Below are positions 44,924-53,330 of a stretch of DNA of 64,000 bases, one piece after another. The DNA comes from Paenibacillus sp. 32352 (lineage in GTDB: Bacteria > Bacillota > Bacilli > Paenibacillales > NBRC-103111). The position numbers and the translations under genes are program-made. The DNA is taken from contig NZ_MZNT01000002.1 in assembly GCF_002042965.1 (NCBI RefSeq), forward strand, positions 1 to 64,000, read 5' to 3'. The notes beneath the pieces were generated by a model, which saw only the letters and a program-made list of their open reading frames with translations, searched no databases and had not been told where the DNA came from. How positions within the stretch are numbered: position 1 is the first letter of the stretch; each line of letters starts with the position of its first letter.

Positions 44924-45178
44924 TTAATAGATAGGGCCAAAACGGGGTCTGTCCAATAAAGCGATAACCAGCAAATCAAATAGAACCAATGGAATGATGA
45001 ACGGGAAAAAGGAAATGGTAGCTTGGTTGCGTCCGCTCGGACGAATGGCTTGAATATACACTTTATCGTGCGTTACTTTCATGATTTTTCCTTCATAGGT
45101 ATCTCCTTGTACGGTTGTGATCCTGACGTTTCGATGCATATATTTTTTGCATTGGTTATAGGGATGGGAATGGGACAT
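44924..45178 (-). CDS. Small membrane protein with an Sm-like N-terminal segment
   Basis: Not assigned. An 84-residue protein: N-terminal half NVRITTVQGDTYEGKIMKVTHDKVYIQ has the beta-strand and glycine pattern of Sm/LSm-type domains, and the C-terminal part FFPFIIPLVLFDLLVIALL is a membrane helix. AGAAAGGAGGG precedes the ATG at 45178, better than the longer start. Similar small proteins occur in Bacillales; function unknown. Confidence 0.65.
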   Translation of the reverse strand: MSHSHPYNQCKKYMHRNVRITTVQGDTYEGKIMKVTHDKVYIQAIRPSGRNQATISFFPFIIPLVLFDLLVIALLDRPRFGPIY

Positions 45179-45309
45179 AATAACCCTCCTTTCTAGCGGG
45201 ACATGATATACTATATGCGATTCTATTAATGAAGGTTCGGGATTCATATAGCTCTACTACCCTTATTTCTATCGCGCAGAATTGATATAATAAGTGGGAG
45301 GAGATGATG

Positions 45310-46011
45310 ATGATGGGGCGAACGGCCGCTTTTATTTTTGCGCATCCGGATGATGAGTCTTTTTTGTGCGCTTGTTTAATTAAACAGCTTGCAGAGAACG
45401 GGGAGAATCCTGTACTTCTGCTGGCTACCCGAGGCGATGCCGGAAAAAAGAATGGCGATGTAGCCCATTTGACGAATGAGGAGCTTGGAACGCTTCGGGA
45501 GCAGGAGATGGCTGCTGCGGCTAACATTATTGGTATAAGCAAAGTCGAGCACCTGGGATACCCTGACGGGAAATTAAAGGAGGTAGAGGAGAACGAATTC
45601 GTGGGGCGTGTGGTTGATTTTATTCAAGAGCATCAGCCTCAAGTGGTCGTCACCTTTCCGGAGGACGGAGGCAACTTTCACCCCGACCATATGACGATTT
45701 CCAAAATAGCGACTTCGGCCGTTCTAAGCGGGCGGTGCCCATCGGTTCAGAAGCTTTATTACATAGCCTCCAGCACGCTGCAAGAGAGCGGCCATCATCC
45801 TTCTATTACGTTGGATACGGAACCATATTGGTCCATGAAAGCAGAAGCGCTGCGAGCGCATCAATCGCAAATTTATGCGATTCAGAGATATTTCGGCGAT
45901 CTGGAGTCGTTTCCGGAGAATCGCCGGTATGAATCCTTTGTTCTTGCGTGGGAAAGAGGTGCTTGGTACCCTGCAAGATTAGAGCAGTCGATTTATGATG
46001 GGATCATCTGA
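45310..46011 (+). CDS. PIG-L/BshB-family deacetylase
   Basis: A 233-residue zinc-dependent deacetylase of the LmbE/PIG-L type. AHPDDES carries zinc ligands and catalytic aspartate, and FHPDHMTIS the third ligand. The family includes BshB1/BshB2 of bacillithiol synthesis, which act on GlcNAc-malate or conjugates; this size and the ATRGDAGKKNGDV loop fit a BshB2-like enzyme but do not prove it. Four ATGs in a row follow GGGAGGAG; 45310 has the best spacing. Confidence 0.87.
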   Translation: MMGRTAAFIFAHPDDESFLCACLIKQLAENGENPVLLLATRGDAGKKNGDVAHLTNEELGTLREQEMAAAANIIGISKVEHLGYPDGKLKEVEENEFVGRVVDFIQEHQPQVVVTFPEDGGNFHPDHMTISKIATSAVLSGRCPSVQKLYYIASSTLQESGHHPSITLDTEPYWSMKAEALRAHQSQIYAIQRYFGDLESFPENRRYESFVLAWERGAWYPARLEQSIYDGII

Positions 46012-46043
46012 TAGAGGCTGAACCAAAAGGGGAGAAGATTCAA

Positions 46044-46217
46044 TTGACAAGGCAATATGCTATCGATATGGCAAAAAAGTTATTTAGAGAAACCGAGAAG
46101 TCCCATTACGTCATATGGTTTCCGGATTCGAACGAATATGTTGTTATGGATCAAGACGAATTTGCCAGAAATAAAGACGAACTGAATAGATCGGTTGTAT
46201 TCAGCATTGAAAATTGA
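46044..46217 (+). CDS. Small protein of unknown function, 57 residues
   Basis: TTG start behind AGGGGAGAAG, reading MTRQYAIDMAKKLFRE and so on to TGA at 46215. Acidic and soluble, with a helix then beta segments (HYVIWFPDSNEYVVMD). The strong site, sensible composition and position 32 bases after the deacetylase support it. Not recognised. Confidence 0.55.
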   Translation: MTRQYAIDMAKKLFRETEKSHYVIWFPDSNEYVVMDQDEFARNKDELNRSVVFSIEN

Positions 46218-46231
46218 TGGAAGTACAGGAG

Positions 46232-46249
46232 AGGAGGGGTTCCCCTCCT
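46232..46249. terminator. Hairpin between two convergent small genes
   Basis: AGGAGGGG TT CCCCTCCT, 8-bp perfect stem, without T tract on either side; ends both small genes or blocks readthrough. Confidence 0.5.
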
Positions 46250-46250
46250 G

Positions 46251-46421
46251 CTATTCCCATCCCTTGGGTTCCGTCTTCGGCTTCTTGAACAGCGATATTT
46301 TTTGCCACCATTTTTGGTGCTGATTCTCGTTCAGAATGCACCTTACCTGCTGCATCAACAGCTTGGCCCTGTCCTCACCGCGATAAAGCTTCAGTTCTTC
46401 GTAAAATTTTTCCGAATCCAT
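46251..46421 (-). CDS. Small protein of unknown function, 56 residues
   Basis: Starts MDSEKFYEELKLYRG at 46421 behind AGGTGA; helical and basic at the C-terminus (KISLFKKPKTEPKGWE). The longer frame upstream contains a hydrophobic stretch but lacks a site. Not recognised. Confidence 0.5.
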   Translation of the reverse strand: MDSEKFYEELKLYRGEDRAKLLMQQVRCILNENQHQKWWQKISLFKKPKTEPKGWE

Positions 46422-46534
46422 TGATTTCACCTGATGTATGTAATTTGCGTAGAGCACTATCGTAGCAATTAATTGCAGCCAATTCAAGAATAGAACTGGG
46501 AGGTCAAGGGAATACCAGCGAACCGACATAAGAA

Positions 46535-47020
46535 ATGAGGAAGTTATTAGACGTGAATACCTATGGTTTGATCCTGACGCTCCATATCGTTGCAGGCACA
46601 ATATGCCTTATAACGGGCGCGATATCTGCTTTCGCCCAAAAAAGAAAAGGGCTGCATACTGCCGTGGGTGAGCTTTATCACGCTTGCTACGTCGTTATTC
46701 TTCTAAGCTCCGTTATCATGGCTGTCATGCATTGGGCGGAGAGCGTCTATTTGTTTTACATCGCCATTTTTTCATACGGGCTGGCCTTTTACGGGTATAT
46801 CGCCAAAAAAAGACGCCGTCCCGGATGGATAGGACAACATATCGGCGGGATGCTCGGTTCATATATCGGGATCATAACCGCTGTACTAGTCGTTAACGGA
46901 CATCACATTCCTGTGCTGAATCAGCTGCCTATTCTGGCCATCTGGTTCCTGCCCACCATTATAGGAACCCCGCTTATTGTTATGGTGGGGAGACGATATA
47001 AACGAAGGAAGAAGGCTTGA
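46535..47020 (+). CDS. DUF2306-like integral membrane protein
   Basis: A 161-residue protein with about five helices: LILTLHIVAGTICLITGAISAFAQKRKGLHTAVGELYH is typical of DUF2306-type membrane proteins, followed by helices at about 48-68, 72-92, 105-125 and 132-152, and a basic tail. Role unknown. The ATG at 46535 has no site; a GTG at 46553 behind GAGGAAG is an equally good start. The terminator overlaps the stop. Confidence 0.75.
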   Translation: MRKLLDVNTYGLILTLHIVAGTICLITGAISAFAQKRKGLHTAVGELYHACYVVILLSSVIMAVMHWAESVYLFYIAIFSYGLAFYGYIAKKRRRPGWIGQHIGGMLGSYIGIITAVLVVNGHHIPVLNQLPILAIWFLPTIIGTPLIVMVGRRYKRRKKA

Positions 47021-47038
47021 GGAATCAAGCTTTTTTTT
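47015..47038 (+). terminator. Terminator overlapping the DUF2306 stop
   Basis: GCTTGA, loop GGAA, TCAAGC, then eight T. Confidence 0.85.
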
Positions 47039-47044
47039 CGTTTC

Positions 47045-47101
47045 GGGGTCTCCCGCAAAGCAGCCGAATCGGCTTTGAGGCCAATCCCACCTTGCAGTAT
47101 T
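47045..47101 (+). repeat. Terminator-linked short repeat, copy C
   Basis: Begins GGGGTCTCCCGCAAAGCAGCC and continues GAATCGGCTTTGAGGC. Directly follows a terminator. Same family as 31704 and 43821. Confidence 0.6.
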
Positions 47102-47115
47102 GTCACTGCTGGATA

Positions 47116-47144
47116 TTACGACCAATTCTGGTATGTGTTATGAT
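47116..47144 (+). promoter_or_regulatory. Promoter of the phosphatase gene
   Basis: TTACGA (47116-47121), 17 bases, TGTTATGAT with -10 TATGAT at 47139-47144. Confidence 0.5.
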
Positions 47145-47177
47145 AGAGTGTATAGGCCTAATAAGGGGGAACGAGCT

Positions 47178-47720
47178 ATGGCTGTTTTTTATCTCGTCAG
47201 ACATGGAGAGCCGGATTGGGGCTTGAAAGAGGAGAAGCAATTGCAAGGAGCGATGAGAGACTTCGTTCCGTTGACCGCGACGGGAGTGCTTCAAGCTGAG
47301 AAGGTGATGAACTGTCATCCGTATTTACGGGAGTGCGATCTGATCCTATCTTCACCGTATACGCGAGCGCTTCAGACAGCTGCCATCATGAACCGAACGT
47401 TAGGCAAACCTTTGCAGGTAGAATTTGACCTTTATGAATGGACTCCGGATCAGTGGGAGGCAGCTTCGGCCGATGAAATTCACGAGCTGTGGAAGGATTA
47501 TATGCTTCACGACGGTTGCTGGCCGGAGGGAGAAACGCGGCTATGGGAGACCAAGGCAAGCTTATGGAGTCGAATTAATGGGGTTCTTGCCCGATACGAG
47601 AGTTATTCCAACGTCGTCGTCGTCTGCCACGGGATGGTTATTTCCACTCTATTGGGGCTTGCTTCGACGGAAATCGAGCTTTGCGGGGTTTATGAGTACT
47701 GTCATAGCCGAATGCCTTAA
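47178..47720 (+). CDS. Histidine phosphatase family protein
   Basis: A 180-residue phosphoglycerate-mutase-like phosphatase. LVRHGEPDWG holds the phospho-accepting histidine, LSSPYTRALQTAAIM the second arginine, and VVVCHGMVISTLLG the second histidine. ATG at 47178 follows AAGGGGGA. Such enzymes act on sugar phosphates, cobalamin intermediates or others; substrate unknown. Confidence 0.9.
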   Translation: MAVFYLVRHGEPDWGLKEEKQLQGAMRDFVPLTATGVLQAEKVMNCHPYLRECDLILSSPYTRALQTAAIMNRTLGKPLQVEFDLYEWTPDQWEAASADEIHELWKDYMLHDGCWPEGETRLWETKASLWSRINGVLARYESYSNVVVVCHGMVISTLLGLASTEIELCGVYEYCHSRMP

Positions 47721-47836
47721 AACAGGCTCCCCAGGTAGGCAGACTTTAAAAACAAGCTTCAAATTCCGATAAATAGCTTTATGGAAACGAGAGGGTTTTC
47801 CTATTACAACATAATTTTGAAACGGGGTAACAGACA

Positions 47837-49537
47837 ATGACAATGATTGGTATTGATTTGGGAACTACGAACAGTCTGGTTGCCTATTGGACTGAAGAAG
47901 GGCCCAAGATTATACCGAATGTGCTCGGGGAAAATCTGACCCCTTCCATAGTCAGTGTAGATGAAAACGGAGAAATTCTGGTCGGGCAAATCGCGAAGGA
48001 AAGGCTAATCACACACCCGGAACTTACAGCAGCTGCCTTCAAGCGGTACATGGGGACGGAGAAAATATTTCGTCTTGGCCGGTACTCCTTTACCCCTGAG
48101 GAGCTGTCTTCGTTCGTCGTCAAATCTTTGAAATCCGACGCGGAAGCGTTCCTCGGCCAAGAGGTGACAGAGGCGGTCATCAGTGTTCCTGCTTACTTTA
48201 ATGATACGCAGCGGAAGGCGACCAAGAAAGCGGCGGAGATTGCCGGTCTTAAGGTAGAGCGGCTTATCAGCGAGCCGACAGCGGCGGCCATTGCCTACGG
48301 ACTGCACCAGGAACGGTCGGATACAAAGTTCCTTGTCTTTGATTTAGGCGGAGGCACCTTCGATGTATCGATATTGGAGTTTTTCGAAGGGGTTATGGAG
48401 GTGCAGTCCATTGCCGGGGATAACTATTTGGGAGGCGAGGATTTTACTCAGCTCCTCGTTTCCTATTTTTACGAAACCAAGGGTATCGACTACCAGGAGC
48501 TGGATTTCAAGGCGCGTTCCGCGCTATTCAAGCAGGCGGAGCTGTGCAAGCGTGCATTGGGCAGCAATCCAACGGGACAAATGAGCTTTACCTGGCAGGA
48601 TCAGGAGTACGAGCTGACTTTGGATCGTGCCGGTTTTGAGAAAATTGCCGGCCAGCTCATATTTCGTCTGCGGCATCCCATCGAACGCGCGCTGCGGGAC
48701 GCTTCCCTCTCGCCGGATGAGTTGGATGCGGTCATTCTTATTGGCGGAGCAACGAGAATGCCAGTTATCAAATCGGTTGTCAGCAAAATATTCGGCAGGC
48801 TGCCGTTCAGCCAGATCAATCCGGACGAAGCGGTAGCTCTCGGGGCTGCCATTCAGGTTGCGCTTAAGGAAAGAAACGAGGCGCTGAAGGAAGTCGTTCT
48901 GACAGACGTGTGCCCTTATACATTAGGCATCGAAATAACGAAGCGATTGGGGAACGGCCACTTTGACGACGGTCACTTCAGTCCGATCATTGAACGCAAC
49001 ACACCGATTCCCGTGAGCAAGGTGGAAAGGTTCTACACTATACACGATCAGCAAAAAGCGATCCAGGTCGTTGTATTCCAAGGGGAGAGCCGTAAGGTAG
49101 ACCAAAATATTAAGCTTGGCGAGTTGTCCGTTCAAGTACCCCCGGATGAGGCAGGCAGGCAAGCGATCGATGTCAGATTCACCTATGATATTAACGGGAT
49201 TTTGGAGGTGGAGGTGACTTCGGTTAGCACCGGGGTCAAGCAGAAGACCATCATAGAGAAAAATCCGGGCAAGCTGACGCAGCAGGAAATCGAGAACAGA
49301 TTGAAGGAGCTGCAGGATATCAAGATTCACCCCCGTGAACGAACGGAGAACAGGCTGCTTCTTGCCATGGGAGAAAGGCTGTATGAGGAAGCGTTGGGAG
49401 AGAAACGGGCGGAAATTGCCTTTTTGCTGGAGCAATTCGAAAGGGTTCTGGCTTCTCAAAACGAGCAGGAGGTTAAAAAGGCTGCCTCAACACTCAAGAA
49501 GCAGTTAGAGCATTTGGAGAGGTGGCGTGACTTTTAA
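47837..49537 (+). CDS. hscC: HscC-type Hsp70 chaperone
   Basis: A 566-residue Hsp70. ATPase domain: GIDLGTTNSLVAYW, FDLGGGTFDVSIL and VILIGGATRMPVIK; substrate domain: TPIPVSKVERFYT region and KNPGKLTQQEIENR. It is shorter than DnaK (about 610) and lacks the long C-terminal lid tail, as in E. coli HscC (about 556). It shares one base with the next gene, a J-domain protein, as in hscC-djlC neighbourhoods. It is therefore a specialised Hsp70, not the housekeeping DnaK. Confidence 0.9.
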   Translation: MTMIGIDLGTTNSLVAYWTEEGPKIIPNVLGENLTPSIVSVDENGEILVGQIAKERLITHPELTAAAFKRYMGTEKIFRLGRYSFTPEELSSFVVKSLKSDAEAFLGQEVTEAVISVPAYFNDTQRKATKKAAEIAGLKVERLISEPTAAAIAYGLHQERSDTKFLVFDLGGGTFDVSILEFFEGVMEVQSIAGDNYLGGEDFTQLLVSYFYETKGIDYQELDFKARSALFKQAELCKRALGSNPTGQMSFTWQDQEYELTLDRAGFEKIAGQLIFRLRHPIERALRDASLSPDELDAVILIGGATRMPVIKSVVSKIFGRLPFSQINPDEAVALGAAIQVALKERNEALKEVVLTDVCPYTLGIEITKRLGNGHFDDGHFSPIIERNTPIPVSKVERFYTIHDQQKAIQVVVFQGESRKVDQNIKLGELSVQVPPDEAGRQAIDVRFTYDINGILEVEVTSVSTGVKQKTIIEKNPGKLTQQEIENRLKELQDIKIHPRERTENRLLLAMGERLYEEALGEKRAEIAFLLEQFERVLASQNEQEVKKAASTLKKQLEHLERWRDF

Positions 49538-51513
49538 TGCAATTGTGGGACATACTCGGGATGGAACCGACGGACGATGTAGCTGCCATCAAGAGAGCGT
49601 ATGCTGCCAAGCTGAAGCTGCATCATCCCGAAGAGGACCCGGAGGGCTATCAAAGGCTCAGGGAGGCTTATGATCAAGCCGTAAAATGGGCTAAAAAGCG
49701 AAGCAAGGAGCGCAGTTCCGAACAGGAACAACATAAGCTCGAGGCCTCCGCAGCCTTGGATTCGGAGCAAGCAGAAGCCTATGGAGGGAACGAAGAGCCT
49801 GAGGAGGACGAATGGGAAGAGGACGACGAGTATGATGACGAGGAATATGAGGAGGAATCGGATCAGCCTTTTCAAGTTCGTAGGCTATTATCCTATATTG
49901 AACGGAACGAACCTCTGGATGCCAAAAGTCCGGTAGATTCGTTTCTGTCGCAGGTAGAGGCATTATACCGGAATTTTAACTCGCGGGTGGATACAAATGC
50001 TTGGATAGAGCTGTTGAATGCGGATGTCGTATGGAACGTAAATTTACAAAGCAGCCTGTCCCAAAGCATGCTTGACTTTTTGGAGGAAGAGCATTATTTC
50101 TTGCCGGAGGCCGTATGGAGGCTCCTCGAACAGGCGTTTCATTGGAAGGAGCAGGCCGCCCAAGATCCGGATTGCTTTCAGGAGCATTACCCCAAAGTAT
50201 ATGCCTACGCTGTAGCACATGAACAGCCATTGCACAGGGGATATTCGGTTCTTCTCCAAGCTTCGGATCTGGATTATGATGCTTTTCTAGCTTATAGGGA
50301 AAAAGGTCTGCTTGCTTTTCTGGAGCAAAATTATCATTTGGCCGCAAGCCTGCTAAAACAAGCGGAAGAACGGTTCGACTCTGATCCCGATGTCATTCGG
50401 CTGCAAATGGAATGTTCGATACGGTTAGGTCATTGGGAAGATGCGTTGTATGCATGCAACCAATTAATGAAGGTAATACCGGATTCGCTGGAAGCGTATT
50501 TGAGCCGGGCGCGGGTTAGGCTTGAAGAGGGACATGCCAGGGAGGCATTGCAGGATCTCTCCAGGGTTCTCGAGCAAGCTCCAAGCCACACACTCGCTCT
50601 TTCCCTTGCCGGGAGTTCTTACAAAAAGCTTGGGGAGCCTGACAAGGCGCTGGAATTATATCAACGTCTTCTGCAAGCGGACCCTAATGATATCGAAGCT
50701 ATGCTTTCCATAGCGGAAATTCAGGCGCAAAAAACAGAGGAGCTGCAAAGGCGGGGAGGAAGCGGGAAGAGAGCGGAGCTGAAGCGGCTTAAGGTGGAGC
50801 TTGGAAGGACTCCGCTAGGATTTAGATTGAAGCGAAGCGCCTACTTGCTCATTGGAGGAAAGTGGTTCACTTTGATTGCGATCCTTGCACTTCATATTTT
50901 CATTTCTTCTTCCTTTGTGAAGCATACGGGGGAATCTCCCCTGGGTTATATAGCCAATCTCGTAAAGCCTGTGGAGCTAAAGAAGATTACCTCAGCAGCC
51001 GACCTGGAGCTTCTACCTCCGAAAGTCAATGCCGTGAAGATGCAGCTGTCCAACGCGGCTTACATGGGGATTAATGAAGTGGTGACGAAGGACGCTAACG
51101 GAAAGCCTCTAACATTGTACCTTTCCACAGCCGAGGTAGAAAAACAGGGGCTGTCATCCCAGGTGGAAGGCTACCTGAACATCGGTTATTTGAATGGAGA
51201 CCCTATTCTTATCGTCAGCAATTATAAGCAGGCCAAGGACATCTATGATAACAAATCGATTGAAATCAGTGGAACCGTTCGTCCGCTGGAATCGGAAGAG
51301 ATGCTGGGAGAATACGATAAGTGGAAAAAGAAATTCCCTAAAACGGTACAGAATCCGTTATATGAAAAATATTTGGATTCAAAAAAGAAGCCCGTTCCTG
51401 CCCGGACCAGCCTTCCGTTCCGCATCTACGTATATACTTTTATTTTGTTTCTGTATTACATTTCATTATTTAAAGAAGTGAGAAGAGTGTGGAGGTTCCT
51501 CCGCTATACTTAA
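49537..51513 (+). CDS. Membrane-spanning J-domain/TPR protein, HscC partner
   Basis: A 658-residue protein. N-terminal degenerate J domain (about 1-52) with HPE (30-32) in place of HPD and the GYQRLREAY motif typical of DjlB/DjlC-like partners; a very acidic stretch (about 88-112); a long helical region with TPR-like repeats (about 240-400); a membrane helix (about 442-462); an outside domain of about 165 residues with beta pattern; and a second helix near the C-terminus (about 630-648). Both ends would be in the cytoplasm. It overlaps hscC by one base and likely brings HscC to the membrane. Confidence 0.85.
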   Translation: MQLWDILGMEPTDDVAAIKRAYAAKLKLHHPEEDPEGYQRLREAYDQAVKWAKKRSKERSSEQEQHKLEASAALDSEQAEAYGGNEEPEEDEWEEDDEYDDEEYEEESDQPFQVRRLLSYIERNEPLDAKSPVDSFLSQVEALYRNFNSRVDTNAWIELLNADVVWNVNLQSSLSQSMLDFLEEEHYFLPEAVWRLLEQAFHWKEQAAQDPDCFQEHYPKVYAYAVAHEQPLHRGYSVLLQASDLDYDAFLAYREKGLLAFLEQNYHLAASLLKQAEERFDSDPDVIRLQMECSIRLGHWEDALYACNQLMKVIPDSLEAYLSRARVRLEEGHAREALQDLSRVLEQAPSHTLALSLAGSSYKKLGEPDKALELYQRLLQADPNDIEAMLSIAEIQAQKTEELQRRGGSGKRAELKRLKVELGRTPLGFRLKRSAYLLIGGKWFTLIAILALHIFISSSFVKHTGESPLGYIANLVKPVELKKITSAADLELLPPKVNAVKMQLSNAAYMGINEVVTKDANGKPLTLYLSTAEVEKQGLSSQVEGYLNIGYLNGDPILIVSNYKQAKDIYDNKSIEISGTVRPLESEEMLGEYDKWKKKFPKTVQNPLYEKYLDSKKKPVPARTSLPFRIYVYTFILFLYYISLFKEVRRVWRFLRYT

Positions 51514-51536
51514 TGAATAAAAAGAGAGGATCAACA

Positions 51537-52184
51537 ATGAACCCTGGTGCCGAGCAAATCAAATTAGCTTCCCTGCCTTATGTAGAGGCTTTGACAGCCA
51601 TGTGTATTGTAGGACGGGACGGAGACTACCATGTACAAAACCCGGAATGGATTTATTCGAAAAGAAGCTTTATGCGCAACATGTTCGCCCACTGGGGAGT
51701 CGGAAGCTCGGACGAGCTTAAGCAGAATATAGAATGGTCCCTAGCAACGGGTCAAAGAAAAGAATTTGATGATATGACCCTGCTGCTGTCTTCCCTTTCG
51801 GAACAGGACAGAATGCGGTATTTGGAATCGCAAAAAGGGGATACGGCTCAAAGCTTTAAGATGTCCATCGTAAACAGCTATCTTGGGAGAATGCCCGCTG
51901 GAGGTATAGCGGCTAACGACTATACGTGGGCTGTCTTTAAATGCTGCGCGGGACATAAGATGGATTATTTAACCGAGGATGAAAAATGGACTTATATAGG
52001 AGACATTATCCAATTGGTCAAAAGTCAGTATTCGAATTGGAAAGACTATCTGATCAGCTTTACTGTTGGCGGCGCTTTTAATTCCACGCTTCAAAGCAGC
52101 GATTATATCAGCGAAAACCGGGCAATTATAACTAAGCTGCTGGTATCTGATTACAGTCCCTTGCGGCAGGCGATTTTAAAGTAG
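51537..52184 (+). CDS. DUF1266-type protein in the hscC operon
   Basis: A 215-residue soluble protein whose second half, DYTWAVFKCCAGHKMDYLTEDEKWTYIGDIIQLVKSQYSNWKDYLISFTVGGAF, fits the DUF1266 family (a Trp/Gly-rich domain of unknown function). The ATG at 51537 follows AGAGAGGA, 23 bases after the J protein, on the same strand. Position and spacing suggest it works with the HscC/J pair, for example as a client or substrate adaptor. That role is inference. Confidence 0.75.
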   Translation: MNPGAEQIKLASLPYVEALTAMCIVGRDGDYHVQNPEWIYSKRSFMRNMFAHWGVGSSDELKQNIEWSLATGQRKEFDDMTLLLSSLSEQDRMRYLESQKGDTAQSFKMSIVNSYLGRMPAGGIAANDYTWAVFKCCAGHKMDYLTEDEKWTYIGDIIQLVKSQYSNWKDYLISFTVGGAFNSTLQSSDYISENRAIITKLLVSDYSPLRQAILK

Positions 52185-52212
52185 CGGGGGAACAAAGGAG
52201 GCGGGTTACCTT

Positions 52213-52429
52213 CTGGGTTTGTTGAAAAAACTGTGGGGCTTGAAAAATTGCGTCGGTACCCCGGTAGGGTATCCCCCTCCGGTCGCTGTTGTTCTCGGGA
52301 AATTTTGATTATATTCGCCATATAGCGGGAATTTCCCGAGAACAAAGGCGAACGCTATCGCTCCTACAGTGGACACCCCACCTATAACCTTTTGCATTTT
52401 TCGTATGATAAAGTTCCTCAACAACCAGG
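52213..52429 (-). repeat. MITE-like dispersed repeat, copy 1
   Basis: About 215 bp with imperfect inverted ends (GGGTTTGTTGAAAAAAC at 52215-52231 against GTTCCTCAACAACC at 52413-52426). Contains a perfect 14-bp inverted repeat GTTCTCGGGAAATT (52291-52304) / AATTTCCCGAGAAC (52330-52343). Its reverse complement matches 60121-60327 over its whole length, by eye about four bases in five. No transposase. Confidence 0.75.
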
Positions 52430-52459
52430 GAGGCGGATTGCAGCCTCTCTTTGTTTTTT
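52429..52459 (+). terminator. Terminator of the hscC operon, beyond the repeat
   Basis: GAGGC (52430-52434) pairs with GCCTC (52443-52447), followed by a T-rich tract. The repeat lies between the DUF1266 stop and this hairpin. Confidence 0.65.
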
Positions 52460-52503
52460 GGGAAAATAGGAAAGGAAAGACAAGATGGAGATAAAAGAAA
52501 GCA

Positions 52504-52534
52504 TGGACACAAAGCAAGAAGAGTATGGTATAAT
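52504..52534 (+). promoter_or_regulatory. Promoter of thyX
   Basis: Extended -10 TGGTATAAT with TATAAT at 52529-52534; TGGACA at 52504 is a poor, widely spaced -35. Confidence 0.55.
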
Positions 52535-52598
52535 CTCCCTGTTCTGACATCGATTATTCATGACTTATCAACCCTTCTAGAAGGAGATGCATATTTTC

Positions 52599-53324
52599 AT
52601 GTCGTTTATTCAAGTGCTGGATAAAGGTTACGTAAGGCTTGTTAATCATATGGGATCGGATTTATCGGTTGTGAACGCAGCGCGCGTGTCGTATGCCAAA
52701 GAATCGAAGGAGCTGGAGCCTAAGGATATCCGGTTACTTCAATTTTTGGCAAGAGAGGGCCACACGTCGCCTTTCAGGCATGTAATGCTGCAGTTTGAGG
52801 TCTACGCCCCGTTAATGGTGGCCAGACAATGGTGGAAGTATGTTGTCGGTTCCGCTCATATGGAAGGGACGGGTGACAGCCTGGAAGGCTGGAATGAATC
52901 CAGTCGAAGATATATTACGGAGGAGCCGACCTTCTATATTCCCGGGGATGAAGAATGGAGAAGCAAGCCGGCTAATTCCAAGCAAGGAAGCGGCGAACCG
53001 ATAGATAAAGAAATCGGCATGAAGCTGACACAGCAATTAATCGATTATATCGAGCTGGGCATTCAAAAATATGAAGAGGCGCTCAATAACGGAGTATGTG
53101 CAGAGCAGGCGAGGTTATTTTTGCCATCGTACGGTATGTATGTTCGTTGGTATTGGACGGCTTCTTTGCAATCCGTGTGTCATTTTCTGAATCAAAGGCT
53201 GGAGCATGACGCTCAGAAGGAAATACAGGAATATGCAAAAGCTATTTTGGAGCTGAGTAAGCCGTTATTTCCTTATTCCGTAGCAGAGCTAATGCAGCAA
53301 CATGCTGCTACCGGCCAGGAGTAA
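52599..53324 (+). CDS. thyX: Flavin-dependent thymidylate synthase
   Basis: A 241-residue ThyX, making dTMP from dUMP with FAD, NADPH and methylene-THF. VLDKGYVRLVNHMGSDLSVVNAARVSY, FREGHTSPFRH-like segment LAREGHTSPFRH, ARQWWKYVVGSAH and NESSRRYITE correspond to the ThyX motif region (the variant with an insert common in Bacillales). The ATG at 52599 opens the conserved MSFIQVLDKG; AAGGAG lies upstream. It depends on folate one-carbon units, like FolD. Confidence 0.95.
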   Translation: MSFIQVLDKGYVRLVNHMGSDLSVVNAARVSYAKESKELEPKDIRLLQFLAREGHTSPFRHVMLQFEVYAPLMVARQWWKYVVGSAHMEGTGDSLEGWNESSRRYITEEPTFYIPGDEEWRSKPANSKQGSGEPIDKEIGMKLTQQLIDYIELGIQKYEEALNNGVCAEQARLFLPSYGMYVRWYWTASLQSVCHFLNQRLEHDAQKEIQEYAKAILELSKPLFPYSVAELMQQHAATGQE

Positions 53325-53330
53325 TCAGGG

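Noticed and set aside
52206..52550. Frames in the 52.2 kb and 60.1 kb repeats with similar translations
   Set aside because: The similarity comes from the DNA repeat; no site, no conserved start, and the frames run through inverted repeats.
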